This document shows, piece after piece, positions 1 to 7,516 of a DNA stretch of 14,240 nucleotides. Location: assembly GCA_958430865.1 (NCBI GenBank), contig CAUDNR010000662.1, forward strand, positions 1-14,240. The letters are read 5' to 3'. The notes beneath the pieces are model-generated. The model worked only from the letters and a program-made list of their open reading frames with translations, did no database searches and had not been told where the DNA came from. Source of the DNA: Entrophospora sp. SA101. Lineage: Eukaryota > Glomeromycota > Glomeromycetes > Entrophosporales > Entrophosporaceae. The first letter of the stretch is position 1, and every line of letters starts with the position of its first letter. Made by a program: the position numbers and the translations under genes.

Positions 1-535
1 CCAGATTGACATTTTTATTACATGCCTCTTACTATTGCTATTACAAAACGATCAATCAAATTGGCAATATTTCCCTGTCCAACTCATTTTACGTAGGGTT
101 TCTATTCATAATACAAATTCTTATTCAAATTATTCGTAATACAAGTTGACCTTAATTCGAATTAATTCAAATAAAATTTATTCAAGTTGTTCATTTCATT
201 GAAGTTGTTTTACTTGAACTTGAGTTATTTCTTGAATATCTAAATTATACAACAAGAAATATACAAACTACAATCATTATACTCATCCAAATCATTAATT
301 CTGCATCTCTCTATCATAATCATATGAAGCTATGTTTAAATTATCATCATAGTTATTACTATCCAAGTCATGAACATCTGAAGAATATCCTTCTCATTAT
401 ACAAGGTCATATCTTATTAATTGTAAAAAAATTAACAGATAAAAAAATTAATTCGATTAAATTTTTATTCGAATAATTATTTTAATAATAATGATGATAA
501 TTCAAATAATTCAAATAAATATTATTCAAATAGAA
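1..535. other. AT-rich intergenic stretch with degenerate ATTCAAAT/ATTCGAAT motifs
   Basis: No gene is visible here. The stretch is very AT-rich and is dominated by loosely repeated words such as ATTCAAAT, TTCGAATT and AATTCAAATAA, densest at about 110-200 and 455-530. It looks like degenerate microsatellite-type DNA. The upstream part of the coding relic that begins near 536 is not recognisable here, so the left breakpoint of that relic lies close to 530. Confidence 0.5.
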
Positions 536-905
536 ACCTTACCATGGATATTTATAGCTTCAGTCATTTTTTTAGTTCGCATAATTGTAGATCCATTGGC
601 TGATTTTATTCCACTGCAACCAGCATTGATAATTATGGTCTTGATTGAATTTTCCAGGTTATTTCTGGCATTGAGATTGCAATTGCTGACTTAAAGGGAT
701 TTTATAGTGACATTGATGGAAAAATAGAGGTGCAGAAAGTTTTTCATGAATACCAGAATTTTTTCCCACATGTAAATACATTGTTCAAGACGGAATAGAG
801 GTAAATTTACTTACACAGAACACATTTCCAGAAGTGTGTACAAGACAAAGGTTCCTGACAAAGATTTGGATATTGTTAAATTCTCTAGAGGATACAATGC
901 TAATG
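536..905 (+). pseudogene. Kinase-like (Crinkler-type family) relic, C-terminal part
   Basis: Three consecutive reading-frame blocks appear to belong to one protein. Block 1 (about 536-675, frame of position 491) reads LPWIFIASVIF..., then IIVDPLADFIPLQPAL and SRLFLALR. Block 2 (about 676-790) is in a different frame and reads IAIADLKGFYSDIDGK, then EYQNFFPHVNTLFKT, before a stop. Block 3 (about 791-904) returns to the first frame with GKFTYTEHISRSVYKTK and DIVKFSRGYNANG. The last motif resembles the N-lobe strand with the ATP-binding Lys (IVVKF.RRY) of a large fungal kinase-like family. The order (hydrophobic VDPL..PL segment, then a FFP linker, then a kinase-like VKF motif) fits that family as I remember it. 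At least two frame changes make it a pseudogene. It ends at a good splice donor (GGTAAGTAAT, 904-913) with no recognisable next exon. The family identity is from memory. Confidence 0.6.
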
Positions 906-940
906 GTAAGTAATACCATTTGTAGATATGGATCCTAAAT

Positions 941-1290
941 TTAATGTAAAACTAAATAACTATTGATAAGTTCACGAAATTTGTCTCGTCTTTCTCCCTC
1001 TATATGGTAAACATCTGTCATTGCTTCAATAAATTTTGCCACAATGATGTGAGAGTCAAATTCCAACTCTATTGTTTTACAATCATCAATAAAATTTGCA
1101 AACACAGGATGGTAAAGCACAAATGGAGGAGGTTGGAGTGATTGTGGATAACTATTATAAAGCAGTTTATGTTTTTGCACATGAATATAAAAAACATTAT
1201 CAAACTAGAGTGACGACGAGTGACGATAACCACCACTACCATTCTTTTGATTAACACTTGCCCGTTTCTCGTTTCATTATTCTTTGGCAT
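941..1290 (-). pseudogene. N-terminal domain relic of a Rhizophagus-type multigene family
   Basis: Read on the minus strand from ATG 1290, the sequence gives MPKNNETRNGQVLIKRM. A possible 35-nt intron (1205-1239, GTAGTG..CTCTAG) follows, then a second open block starting FDNVFYIHVQKHKLLYNSYP. This block contains HPVFANFIDDCKTIELEFDS, FIEAMTDVYHIEGERRDKF and RELINSYL, and then a stop at 941-943. The pattern HPVF..F.D.C, AM...Y and E.RRDKFRELI..YL matches the N-terminal helical domain of an expanded Rhizophagus family whose longer members continue into a kinase-like domain (recalled, not searched). About 97 codons remain of a protein that is normally several hundred residues. The intron is shorter than most fungal introns, so a frameshift is an alternative. 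It could be a short expressed gene, but truncation is more likely. A fragment of the same kind of protein lies at 536-905 in the opposite orientation. Confidence 0.55.
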
Positions 1291-1477
1291 CTTTAAAAAA
1301 AAATTTTTTAGTTAGTTATTAGATCGACAAAACACGTACACACATTTAAAGGCTGTATAATATTAAACAGTCGCCAGATATATTTAACGTAATTTGTATT
1401 AAAGAGATCACCACGTGTAACAATGTAACATTTTTTATCGATTTTTGACAGACTAAAAAAAAATTATCATAATAGTA
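1291..1477. promoter_or_regulatory. Divergent intergenic/promoter region with A-tract palindrome and CACGTG
   Basis: This is the 187-bp gap between the minus-strand N-terminal relic and the trm5 start. It contains an A-tract/T-tract block (1295-1310), a palindromic CACGTG at 1412-1417 (an E-box type site, about 60 bp before the trm5 ATG), and a second A-run ending 20 bp before the ATG. CACGTG is bound by bHLH factors in fungi, but use of this site is inference. Confidence 0.35.
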
Positions 1478-3634
1478 ATGATGTTTTCACCTCCTATACA
1501 ACGTGGAATTAAGGCTCTTGATAAAGAATTATTTAAGCGTACTATTGAGGTTATAGGTGTCCGTGTTCCTATAAATTCCATATCAAAATTTACAAAAACA
1601 TTAAAAGAGTAAGTTTATAATTATAAACAGTATAAATATATCTATCTTTCATACATTTATCAATCAATTATTTTTTAGAGATCTATTTAATCAGCCAAAA
1701 TTAAGAAATGTTATTGATGATCCAAATTCAAATTCAACCAAAATAGTTTTATTAAATCCAAAAGTTAAAACATTAGAACTTGATAATATTTCTGAAGAGA
1801 CTAAAGAGTTTATAAAGAAGGAAGGAAATGGAATTATAAGTCATTCAGTTGAATTAAATTATGATTATTGGAGTGCTGGTATGTGTGTATATATATATAT
1901 ATATATATGGCTGATTGACTTGATTGACTTGATTTATTTGATTGATTAAATGATTTTAATATAGATGATATTCTTAAAGCAATATTACCTGAAGGAGTTG
2001 AAGTACCATCATCATTTACACAAGTTGGTCACATAGGTAAAAGATTTAGTAGTGATGATACTATTAGTGGTAGTGGTAATATTAATAATGATATTAGTAG
2101 TAGAATTGAAACAAACAAAATACTTGAGAATATTTATTTAATTGTATGATATAGCACACATGAATTTACGTGATGAATTTATACCTTGGAAATATATAAT
2201 TAGTCAAGTTGTTCTTGATGTAACTATCTATAATTAGATATTGTTAATAGTAATAATTGTCATTATTATTATTGGAAATTTTTAAAAAGAATTATATTAT
2301 TAATTTTTTTGAAATTATATATATGGTATATAGAAGAATTCCAAAATCGCCACAGTTGTTAATAAAACAGATATGATTGATTCTACTTTTAGACATTTTA
2401 AAATGGAAATCTTGGCAGGAGAACATAATTTGATGGCCGAAGTGGTTAGTTTTTTCTTTTTTTACATTTTATATACTTGTATAATTTATATATTCATTTA
2501 TTCATTATATGAGTTAATTAAATGTTAGAAAGAAAGTAATTGTAAATTTAGATTTGATTTTTCTAAAGTCTATTGGAATTCACGATTACATACAGAACAT
2601 GATCGTATAATAAAAATGTTTAAAAAAGGAGATTATATATGTAATTATATTTATATATATTTGCTTTTTTGTATATATATTCTATTTAAAAAATTTTCCA
2701 ATTGAATTAAGGCGATGTTTTTGCTGGAGTTGGTCCATTTTCAATTCCTGCTGCAAAAAAAGGATGCATTGTTTATGCAAATGATCTTAATCCTGAATCG
2801 TACAAATATCTTCAAGAAAATATTTTACTGAACAAGGTAACAATAATGTTATTAGTAATAACAATATAGTAATGTTAATGTTAATGTTAATGTTAATGTT
2901 AATGTTAATGTTAATGTTAAAATAAATAATATATTGATAATAAATAAACTATTATTAACTATTTCTTGGTAATATATAGGTAAAAGATAAAGTTCATCCA
3001 TACAATTTAGATGGAAGAGAGTTTATAAAAAATGCTTCAGAAAACTTGAGACCATCATCAGATTCATCAAATTTTCGAATTTTTGATCATTTTGTAATGA
3101 ATTTACCTGCATCTGCTATAGAATTTTTAGGTTAATTACTACAATTATTACAATTATTATGACTTATATTTATTTATCATGCATATACATATAGTAAATT
3201 AATGTATATATGTATATAGATGTATTTAAAGGATTATATACAGGTCAAGAGAAAGAAATAAGAAATTCAAAAATAAATTTACCAACTATACATTGTCATT
3301 GTTTTTCAAAAAGCGAGAATCCTAAACAAGAGATTATACAAGTATGTTCTTATTTTATATATTTATTTTATGTGTTATTTATTTTTGTTAAAAATAACTA
3401 CATATTAATAGGCATTAGTCGTCAATCATAAACTTCCTTTTTCTTTGTCACTAACTACTATGTTAATTTTTTTTTAAAAAAAAGAGAATCAACAAAATTT
3501 TGGAAATGCCATTAGAAAAATCTAATGATGGTGGCATTGATAAATATAATATACATTTTGTTAGAAAAGTTGCACCAAATAAAGATATGTTTTGTATTAG
3601 TTTTCAATTAACTGATGAAATTGCTTTTAGAAAC

Positions 3635-3692
<58 letters not shown>

Positions 3693-3843
3693 AAAAGTAA
3701 GTGAATGATGAATAATTGAGTTGATTATTTGTTTTAAATAAATTAATATATATATTTTTTTATACAGAACAACAAAATCTAACGATAACAATGATAATAG
3801 TAAAGATGATAATGTTAAAGCTAAAAAAACTAAATTGGAATAA
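1478..3843 (+). CDS. TRM5: tRNA (guanine-37-N1)-methyltransferase Trm5, 11 exons
   Basis: Trm5 transfers methyl from S-adenosylmethionine to N1 of G37 beside the anticodon, which prevents +1 frameshifting. It acts in the nucleus/cytosol and in mitochondria in yeast. Exons: 1478-1608, 1679-1878, 1965-2036, 2155-2219, 2334-2444, 2529-2640, 2712-2836, 2980-3130, 3220-3341, 3485-3696, 3768-3843. They join in frame to 458 aa, close to the family length of roughly 450-510. Visible landmarks are [12 protein letters not shown] (132-143), NKTDMID (166-172), [14 protein letters not shown], the SAM-binding motif I (232-245), YANDLNP (252-258), [10 protein letters not shown] (313-322), IHCHCF (346-351) and [15 protein letters not shown] (389-403). 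Two ATGs are adjacent (1478 and 1481); the first is used here. No clear mitochondrial presequence is seen. The C-terminus carries 19 consecutive Thr codons and a Lys/Asn/Asp-rich tail after residue 413, beyond the conserved core. Confidence 0.95.
1886..1908. repeat. (TA)n microsatellite in trm5 intron 2
   Basis: A GT/TA dinucleotide run of about 23 bp just inside the second intron. It is followed by a short TTGATTGACT-type imperfect repeat (1912-1947). Confidence 0.7.
2870..2920 (+). repeat. (TTAATG)n hexanucleotide microsatellite in trm5 intron 7
   Basis: Seven perfect TTAATG units (2875-2916) are flanked by partial units. They lie wholly within the intron between the exons ending at 2836 and starting at 2980, so length change would not affect the protein frame. 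Confidence 0.9.
3635..3691 (+). repeat. (ACA)19 trinucleotide run encoding poly-threonine in trm5 exon 10
   Basis: Nineteen uninterrupted ACA codons, all the same codon, encode Thr 414-432 of the Trm5 model. The run ends in AAAAAA directly before the donor GTAAGT at 3697, and the next exon resumes with AACAACAAAA. A pure codon run indicates recent slippage rather than selection on individual codons. The antisense strand of the run gives an artificial poly-Leu reading. Confidence 0.9.
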
Positions 3844-3892
3844 AAATTCATAATTGTTTTTGCATTCACACATTATTTACGTATCATACATA

Positions 3893-3898
3893 AATAAA
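3893..3898 (+). terminator. Polyadenylation signal of trm5
   Basis: AATAAA lies 50 bases after the trm5 stop codon, in an A-rich context (TAAATAAAAAAATTTATT). This is the expected position for a eukaryotic poly(A) signal. Confidence 0.6.
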
Positions 3899-3940
3899 AA
3901 AATTTATTATTAAAATGACAAAAAAGAAAACATGTTGCAT

Positions 3941-4200
3941 TTGCTTCTGAGCATCTATTAAGTATATAGAAAACTGTAAAGATTATTATCAAATATAAGA
4001 ATAATCTGAGGAAGTAGAATCTGAAGAGAAATAGAAGAAATTGTGAATGGAAAGGCAAACACAAACATAAATGCAAATTTTGCTTCTGAGTGTCTGTTAA
4101 GAGAAATTAAATAGAAAGTTGTAAAACTATTATCAAATTAAAGAAGTAGAATTTGAAGTCCAAGAAATTGCGAATGCAAATACAAATATAATTGCAATTA
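3941..4200. repeat. Diverged ~139-bp tandem duplication
   Basis: The word TTGCTTCTGA recurs at 3941 and 4080. Each copy is followed by related sequence in the same order: a CTRTTAAG-like word, a TAGAAA..TGTAAA word, then ATTATCAAAT, AAGTAGAAT, TGAAG, AGAAATTG and GAATG, and finally lists of CAAA-rich trinucleotides. The second unit is shorter by about 20 bases. No open frame spans either unit. This is a decayed tandem duplication of unknown origin. Confidence 0.55.
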
Positions 4201-5169
4201 TTGGAAATGATTTAATCTTAAACGAATGAGCTGAAGGAACATACAGAACATACAGAGCAAAGAAAACTCAACTTTTACTAAACAGGATTGGGAGAATGAA
4301 ATGAAAAAAAAACAAGATGCTTCTTATGATTAATGAAAGTTATTTTTTTCTTGATCAAAAAGTTCGACGTAGGCGTGAGAGATTAATTAATACAATCAAT
4401 GTTATCATGGGATAGATAAGATATTTGATCTTTTTTTATCTCACTATCTACACCTACACCACAAAACAAAGACAATGCTTAAGGAATAAACCTATATCTA
4501 AACTTAATACAGTCAGAAATGCTTTGATTAAACGAATATACACGATAAACCGATGTTTTTTTATCATCTACCTATTAAAATTTATCTCTATAAGCCAATT
4601 TTATTGAGGTTTTTTAAACCAGATTTTTTCACTGGAACCAATCAATTTTTTGATAGTTTTTACTTGTGCCAAAAAAAACATAAAAATTGCTTTACCTGAT
4701 TTGGAAATTTTTATTTTAAGCAAACAAGTCTTGATGTAATAAATAGTTATTTTTTTTCAATCAATTTCCCGTTATAAAAAAAAGTTTTTTTTGAATTGAT
4801 CAGCAACATGTCAACTCAGACTTCGTTTTAAACCAATTATTTGAATTGTTATTTCAGTAATTCAAATATTTTTATTGATTACATTTTAATTTATCATGTC
4901 AATTCCATTTCAATTCAAACACTATCATCATTTGACACTGTCATTAAATGGGGTTACACATATCGTAAAAGGGTGTTACATTTATGTTTTTGATATATAT
5001 TAATAGTGAGTGCCATAATTAATTTCTGCTTTCTACCATCAAAATTTGAATAATTTTGACCATCGAAATCACCAAACTAATTTGGGCTGTATGTACAGTA
5101 GGGAATCAAAAATCAAGCCAACAAAAGCTCCCAATGATGATGAAGTAGAGAAAAACACAAAAAAAAATA
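4201..5169. other. Gene-free AT-rich stretch
   Basis: No supported gene, RNA or element was found in this interval. All frames are frequently interrupted. There is a weak CAATCAATTT...AATTGATC inverted pair around 4759-4802. The last ~120 bases (5047-5165) contain an open patch (SRESKIKPTKAPNDDEVEKN) with no ATG of its own, which runs into the left end of the element that starts at 5172. Confidence 0.5.
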
Positions 5170-5171
5170 TA

Positions 5172-5194
5172 CAGCCAAACCTTGCCACAGCGGA
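5172..5194 (+). repeat. Left terminal inverted repeat of the pogo-like element
   Basis: This 23-base end starts CAGCCAAACC and pairs with the reverse complement of 6331-6353. The three differences are all C/T or G/A. It is preceded by the TA target duplication. Confidence 0.8.
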
Positions 5195-5249
5195 TTTATG
5201 GTTCCAGACAAAAAAAAAATCCGTTATAACAAGAAATCTGCTGTGGCAA
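5182..5249. repeat. Stem-loop within the left end of the element
   Basis: TTGCCACAGCGGATTT at 5182-5197 is the reverse complement, with one mismatch, of 5234-5249 (AAATCTGCTGTGGCAA). The loop holds TCCGTTATAACAAG. The left end is thus itself a small palindrome nested inside the terminal repeat, as if an end had been duplicated in inverted orientation. Confidence 0.7.
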
Positions 5250-5467
5250 AATTGTTGATGATCGGCAAAAATTTTTTAATAAAATAATCTAAAATACAAA
5301 TAATTGTAATATTTGGTTGTATTAGTCTTTCATTATCTAATAATTCCTTTTTTTTTTTTTCAATGATTTAAATCTTTAAATTCTTTATAATCTAATTGAC
5401 TTTATTATGAATCTTTGAAAAAACGATCTTGTTTTGTTTATTGTTTTAAAAATTGATAAATAATCTA

Positions 5468-6060
5468 TTACTCACACATTTGGATAAATAATCTATCAAC
5501 TGTTTTATTTTAGAAAATCGGAAATTTTTGTTACTTGCACACATTCGGATAAATAATCTATCAATTGTTTGTTTATTAATTTATTTTAGTAACTTGGAAA
5601 ATTTGTTACTCACGAAAATTTGGACAAACAATCTATCTATCAATTGTTTATTTACTGATTTATTTTAGAAACCTGGAAAAGGTTGTTACTCAGACAACTA
5701 TCAACTGTTTGTTTATTGATTTATTTTAGAAAATTTGTTACTTGCAAACTTTTGGACAAATAACCTAACAATTATTTGTTTATCGATTTATTTTAGAAAC
5801 TCGGAAAAAATTATTACTCGCAAACATTTGGACAAATAATCTATCAATCGTTTGTATTGGCTTATTTTAGAAAATTTGTTACTTGCAAACTTTTGGACAA
5901 ATAATCTATCAATCGTTTGTATTGGCTTATTTTAGAAAATTTGTTACTCGCAAACATTTGGACAAATAATCTATCAATCATTTGTATTGGCTTATTTTAA
6001 AAAATTTGTTGCTTGTAAATCTTTGGATTGTTTGTTTTATTGCTTTATTTTGATACTGAC
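5468..6060 (+). repeat. Minisatellite of 52-80 bp units inside the element
   Basis: Units start with TTACTYRC and continue with AAATTTGGACAAATAATC, TATCAAT, TTGTTT, TTATTTTAGAAA and GGAAAATTTG-like words. Unit starts are 5468, 5531, 5606, 5686, 5738, 5814, 5879, 5944 and 6009. The units starting at 5814, 5879 and 5944 are exactly 65 bp each and nearly identical. The earlier units vary from 52 to 80 bp and are more diverged, and the last decays out by about 6060. The freshest amplification is therefore at the right side of the array. There are no spacers of CRISPR type. Confidence 0.85.
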
Positions 6061-6330
6061 CTTTGATTAAAAAATAATCTATTTGATTGTTTGCTTTATT
6101 ATTTTGTTTTATGCATTTTTTGTAATTGGAAAAATTTCATAAGTTTATATGTCATGTGAGTCCACTGTGATAAGACTAGTAGCCATATAGAAAGACCCCC
6201 ATCAAAAATCCGTTAACGTTGTGGAACAAATTTATTAATAAAATCCGTTATGACAAACATTTTTAATTAATAAAAAAAAGGGGCCAATATTTAAATCCAT
6301 TGTAACAAGAAATCTGTTGTTGTGGTGAGG

Positions 6331-6353
6331 TCTGCTGTGACAAGGTTTGACTG
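6331..6353 (-). repeat. Right terminal inverted repeat of the pogo-like element
   Basis: The reverse complement starts CAGTCAAACC, followed by TTGTCACAGCAGA. It matches the left end (5172-5194) at 20 of 23 positions and is followed by TA at 6354-6355. Just inside it, 6291-6318 carries AATCC.TTGTAACAAGAAATCTG, a direct-orientation relative of the left interior. Confidence 0.8.
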
Positions 6354-6483
6354 TATACCATATGTGAAGTCTTCTATAAAAGAAAAGCAATGGAGGACAT
6401 AAACAAAGAACAACCAAAAAAAACCATGTAAATATTTACCATTTATCTGTCTCTATTTTTTTAGAAATAGAACCTAATATTTA

Positions 6484-7049
6484 GAACATCCTTGTTCAAC
6501 TTGTAAGTGGACTGATCATTCATTTTCTTTAAGCAGCTGTTGTAAATTTCAAAAACATAATACATCCAAATCTGTTCAGGAAAAGGCGCAAAATACAAAA
6601 CAATACACAGTCAAACTGGACTAGAAAAATCCCTTAAAGATAAAGATCTTGAGCCTGCAATCCAAAATACTGTTAAAAGAATGACTTGAATTGTTTTTGA
6701 AGGCTCTTGGTTGTCTAACCCAACAGCACTTTATCATGTGGTACAAATCAATTGAAAAAGTAGGAGTAACAACCATTCAAAGATTCAGAAACTTGTAGAT
6801 GGAAGCATTTAATATTAATAAAGTCAACACTCAAAATCAAATCTCTGTTTACCCTGTATAAACTGATGGTATTGCAGTATCAGTTGGTCTGCAGAAGAAA
6901 GTTGATGATAATAAAGAGGATGCTGACGAAGAAGGATCAAATATTGATTTTAATGGATGCAAGGTATTTGGCTGGGCCCTGAAAGAATAGATCTGTTTGT
7001 AGCAGTGAGTTCAGATGAAAAAGTCGTGAGTTCATCAGGAAATTTTTTC
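6484..7049 (+). pseudogene. Decayed TnpB/Fanzor-like transposon nuclease relic
   Basis: Open blocks in the same strand and a sensible order suggest one decayed protein. Block 1 (6484-6618) has a cysteine-rich start, HPCSTCKWTDHSFSLSSC, and then QYTVKL. Block 2 (about 6622-6751) reads LEKSLKDKDLEPAIQNTVKR, then a stop, then IVFEGSWLSNPTALYHVVQ. Block 3 (6862-6969) reads TDGIAVSVGLQKKV, an acidic stretch, then FNGCKVFG. Block 4 continues in another frame with LGPERIDLFVAVSSDEKVVS (about 6970-7029). Block order and wording resemble eukaryotic OrfB/TnpB-like (Fanzor) proteins, where a TDG..VS segment precedes the RuvC-I motif (DPG.RD.F). At that place this copy reads GPER, so the catalytic Asp would be Gly. 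At least one internal stop and several frame changes mean it is dead. The assignment rests on remembered family motifs and is tentative. Confidence 0.42.
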
Positions 7050-7093
7050 TGGCATAATTTATATAATTATTAAAATATTTACATAAATTTATG

Positions 7094-7166
7094 ATGGGTC
7101 CCATAATATTATGCAAAAAATTATACAAAAATTGTGCAATTATTACATTCAATGCAATTATTACAT
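7094..7166. repeat. Short palindrome and direct repeat
   Basis: ATGGGTCCCAT at 7094-7104 is a palindrome around a central T. TGCAATTATTACAT occurs twice in direct orientation at 7135-7148 and 7153-7166. The surrounding stretch is AT-rich with several TTATGCAAA words. No function is evident. Confidence 0.5.
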
Positions 7167-7335
7167 AATTTTTATGCAAATATTGCAACATTGCATATCA
7201 AAACTTATGGATGAAATATTATGGTGGGAAAAATTTCTCAACAAGGAATCTGGAACTTAATAGGGTTTGTTTGTTCTTGTAAAAAATGTGGAAAAAATAA
7301 ATATCTTCAGGCTCTTATTCATGATGAACTAAGGT

Positions 7336-7516
7336 TGCTTGCCGAAACCTCTTAATGACTGCCGAAACTTTAATAAACAATTAGCATGTAACCTGCCAAA
7401 ACTCTGCTAATTGTTGAAATCCCTAAATGTGAAACTCTGTCAAAACTCTAACAAACAATTAGTGTGTTACCTGCCAAAACTCTGCTGATTGATTTCCAGA
7501 GGAGTTTTGGCAAGCA
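7336..7516. repeat. 181-bp foldback of GCCRAAAC modules
   Basis: TGCTTGCCGAAACCTC at 7336-7351 is the imperfect inverse of 7501-7516 (GGAGTTTTGGCAAGCA, three mismatches). Inside lie two direct copies of a longer module, from 7361 (GCCGAAACTT, then AAACAATTAG, then CCTGCCAAAACTCTGC) and from 7439 (GTCAAAACTC, then AAACAATTAG, then CCTGCCAAAACTCTGC), offset by 78 bp. The structure looks like a small MITE or foldback repeat of unknown superfamily. No convincing target duplication was found. Confidence 0.55.

Larger units (their letters stand above)
5172..6353. mobile_element. Non-autonomous pogo/Tigger-like DNA transposon (1182 bp)
   Basis: Both ends begin with CAG and are flanked by TA (5170-5171 and 6354-6355). 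The outer 23 bases of the two ends are inverted repeats that differ at only three positions, all transitions. The end motif (CAG, then CAAACCTTG, then CACAGCGGA-like) and the TA duplication recall pogo/Tigger elements of the Tc1-mariner superfamily, whose ends read CAGT..ACCTCG..ATAACGG. The word TCCGTTATAACAAG, also typical of such ends, occurs inside the left end, with a variant near the right end. There is no transposase: the interior is AT-rich filler plus a minisatellite. This is therefore an internally deleted, non-autonomous copy that would have been moved by a transposase encoded elsewhere. The superfamily call is from the ends only. Confidence 0.75.

Noticed and set aside
3210..3431. 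+ strand ORF from an ATG at 3210
   Set aside because: It is trm5 exon 9 (3220-3341) read through into the following intron; the ATG lies in the preceding intron.
3627..3869. Minus-strand open frame with a poly-Leu end
   Set aside because: It is the antisense of the trm5 (ACA)19 run and 3' exon; no independent coding signal.
4340..4400. Search for a tRNA gene around the AGTTCGAC word
   Set aside because: No acceptor stem, anticodon arm or A/B box arrangement could be assembled; no tRNA or rRNA was found anywhere in the window.
5046..5258. + strand ORF crossing into the pogo-like element
   Set aside because: It begins without ATG and its last ~30 codons are the transposon's terminal repeat, so the frame is accidental, although 5095-5165 may be an old coding patch.
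5468..6060. Regular repeats that could suggest a CRISPR array
   Set aside because: Units are contiguous 52-80 bp repeats without unique spacers, sit inside a TA-flanked transposon, and the DNA is clearly eukaryotic.
6937..7191. Minus-strand ORF in AT-rich DNA
   Set aside because: Composition is low-complexity Asn/Ile/Tyr and it is antisense to the putative nuclease relic; no motif.
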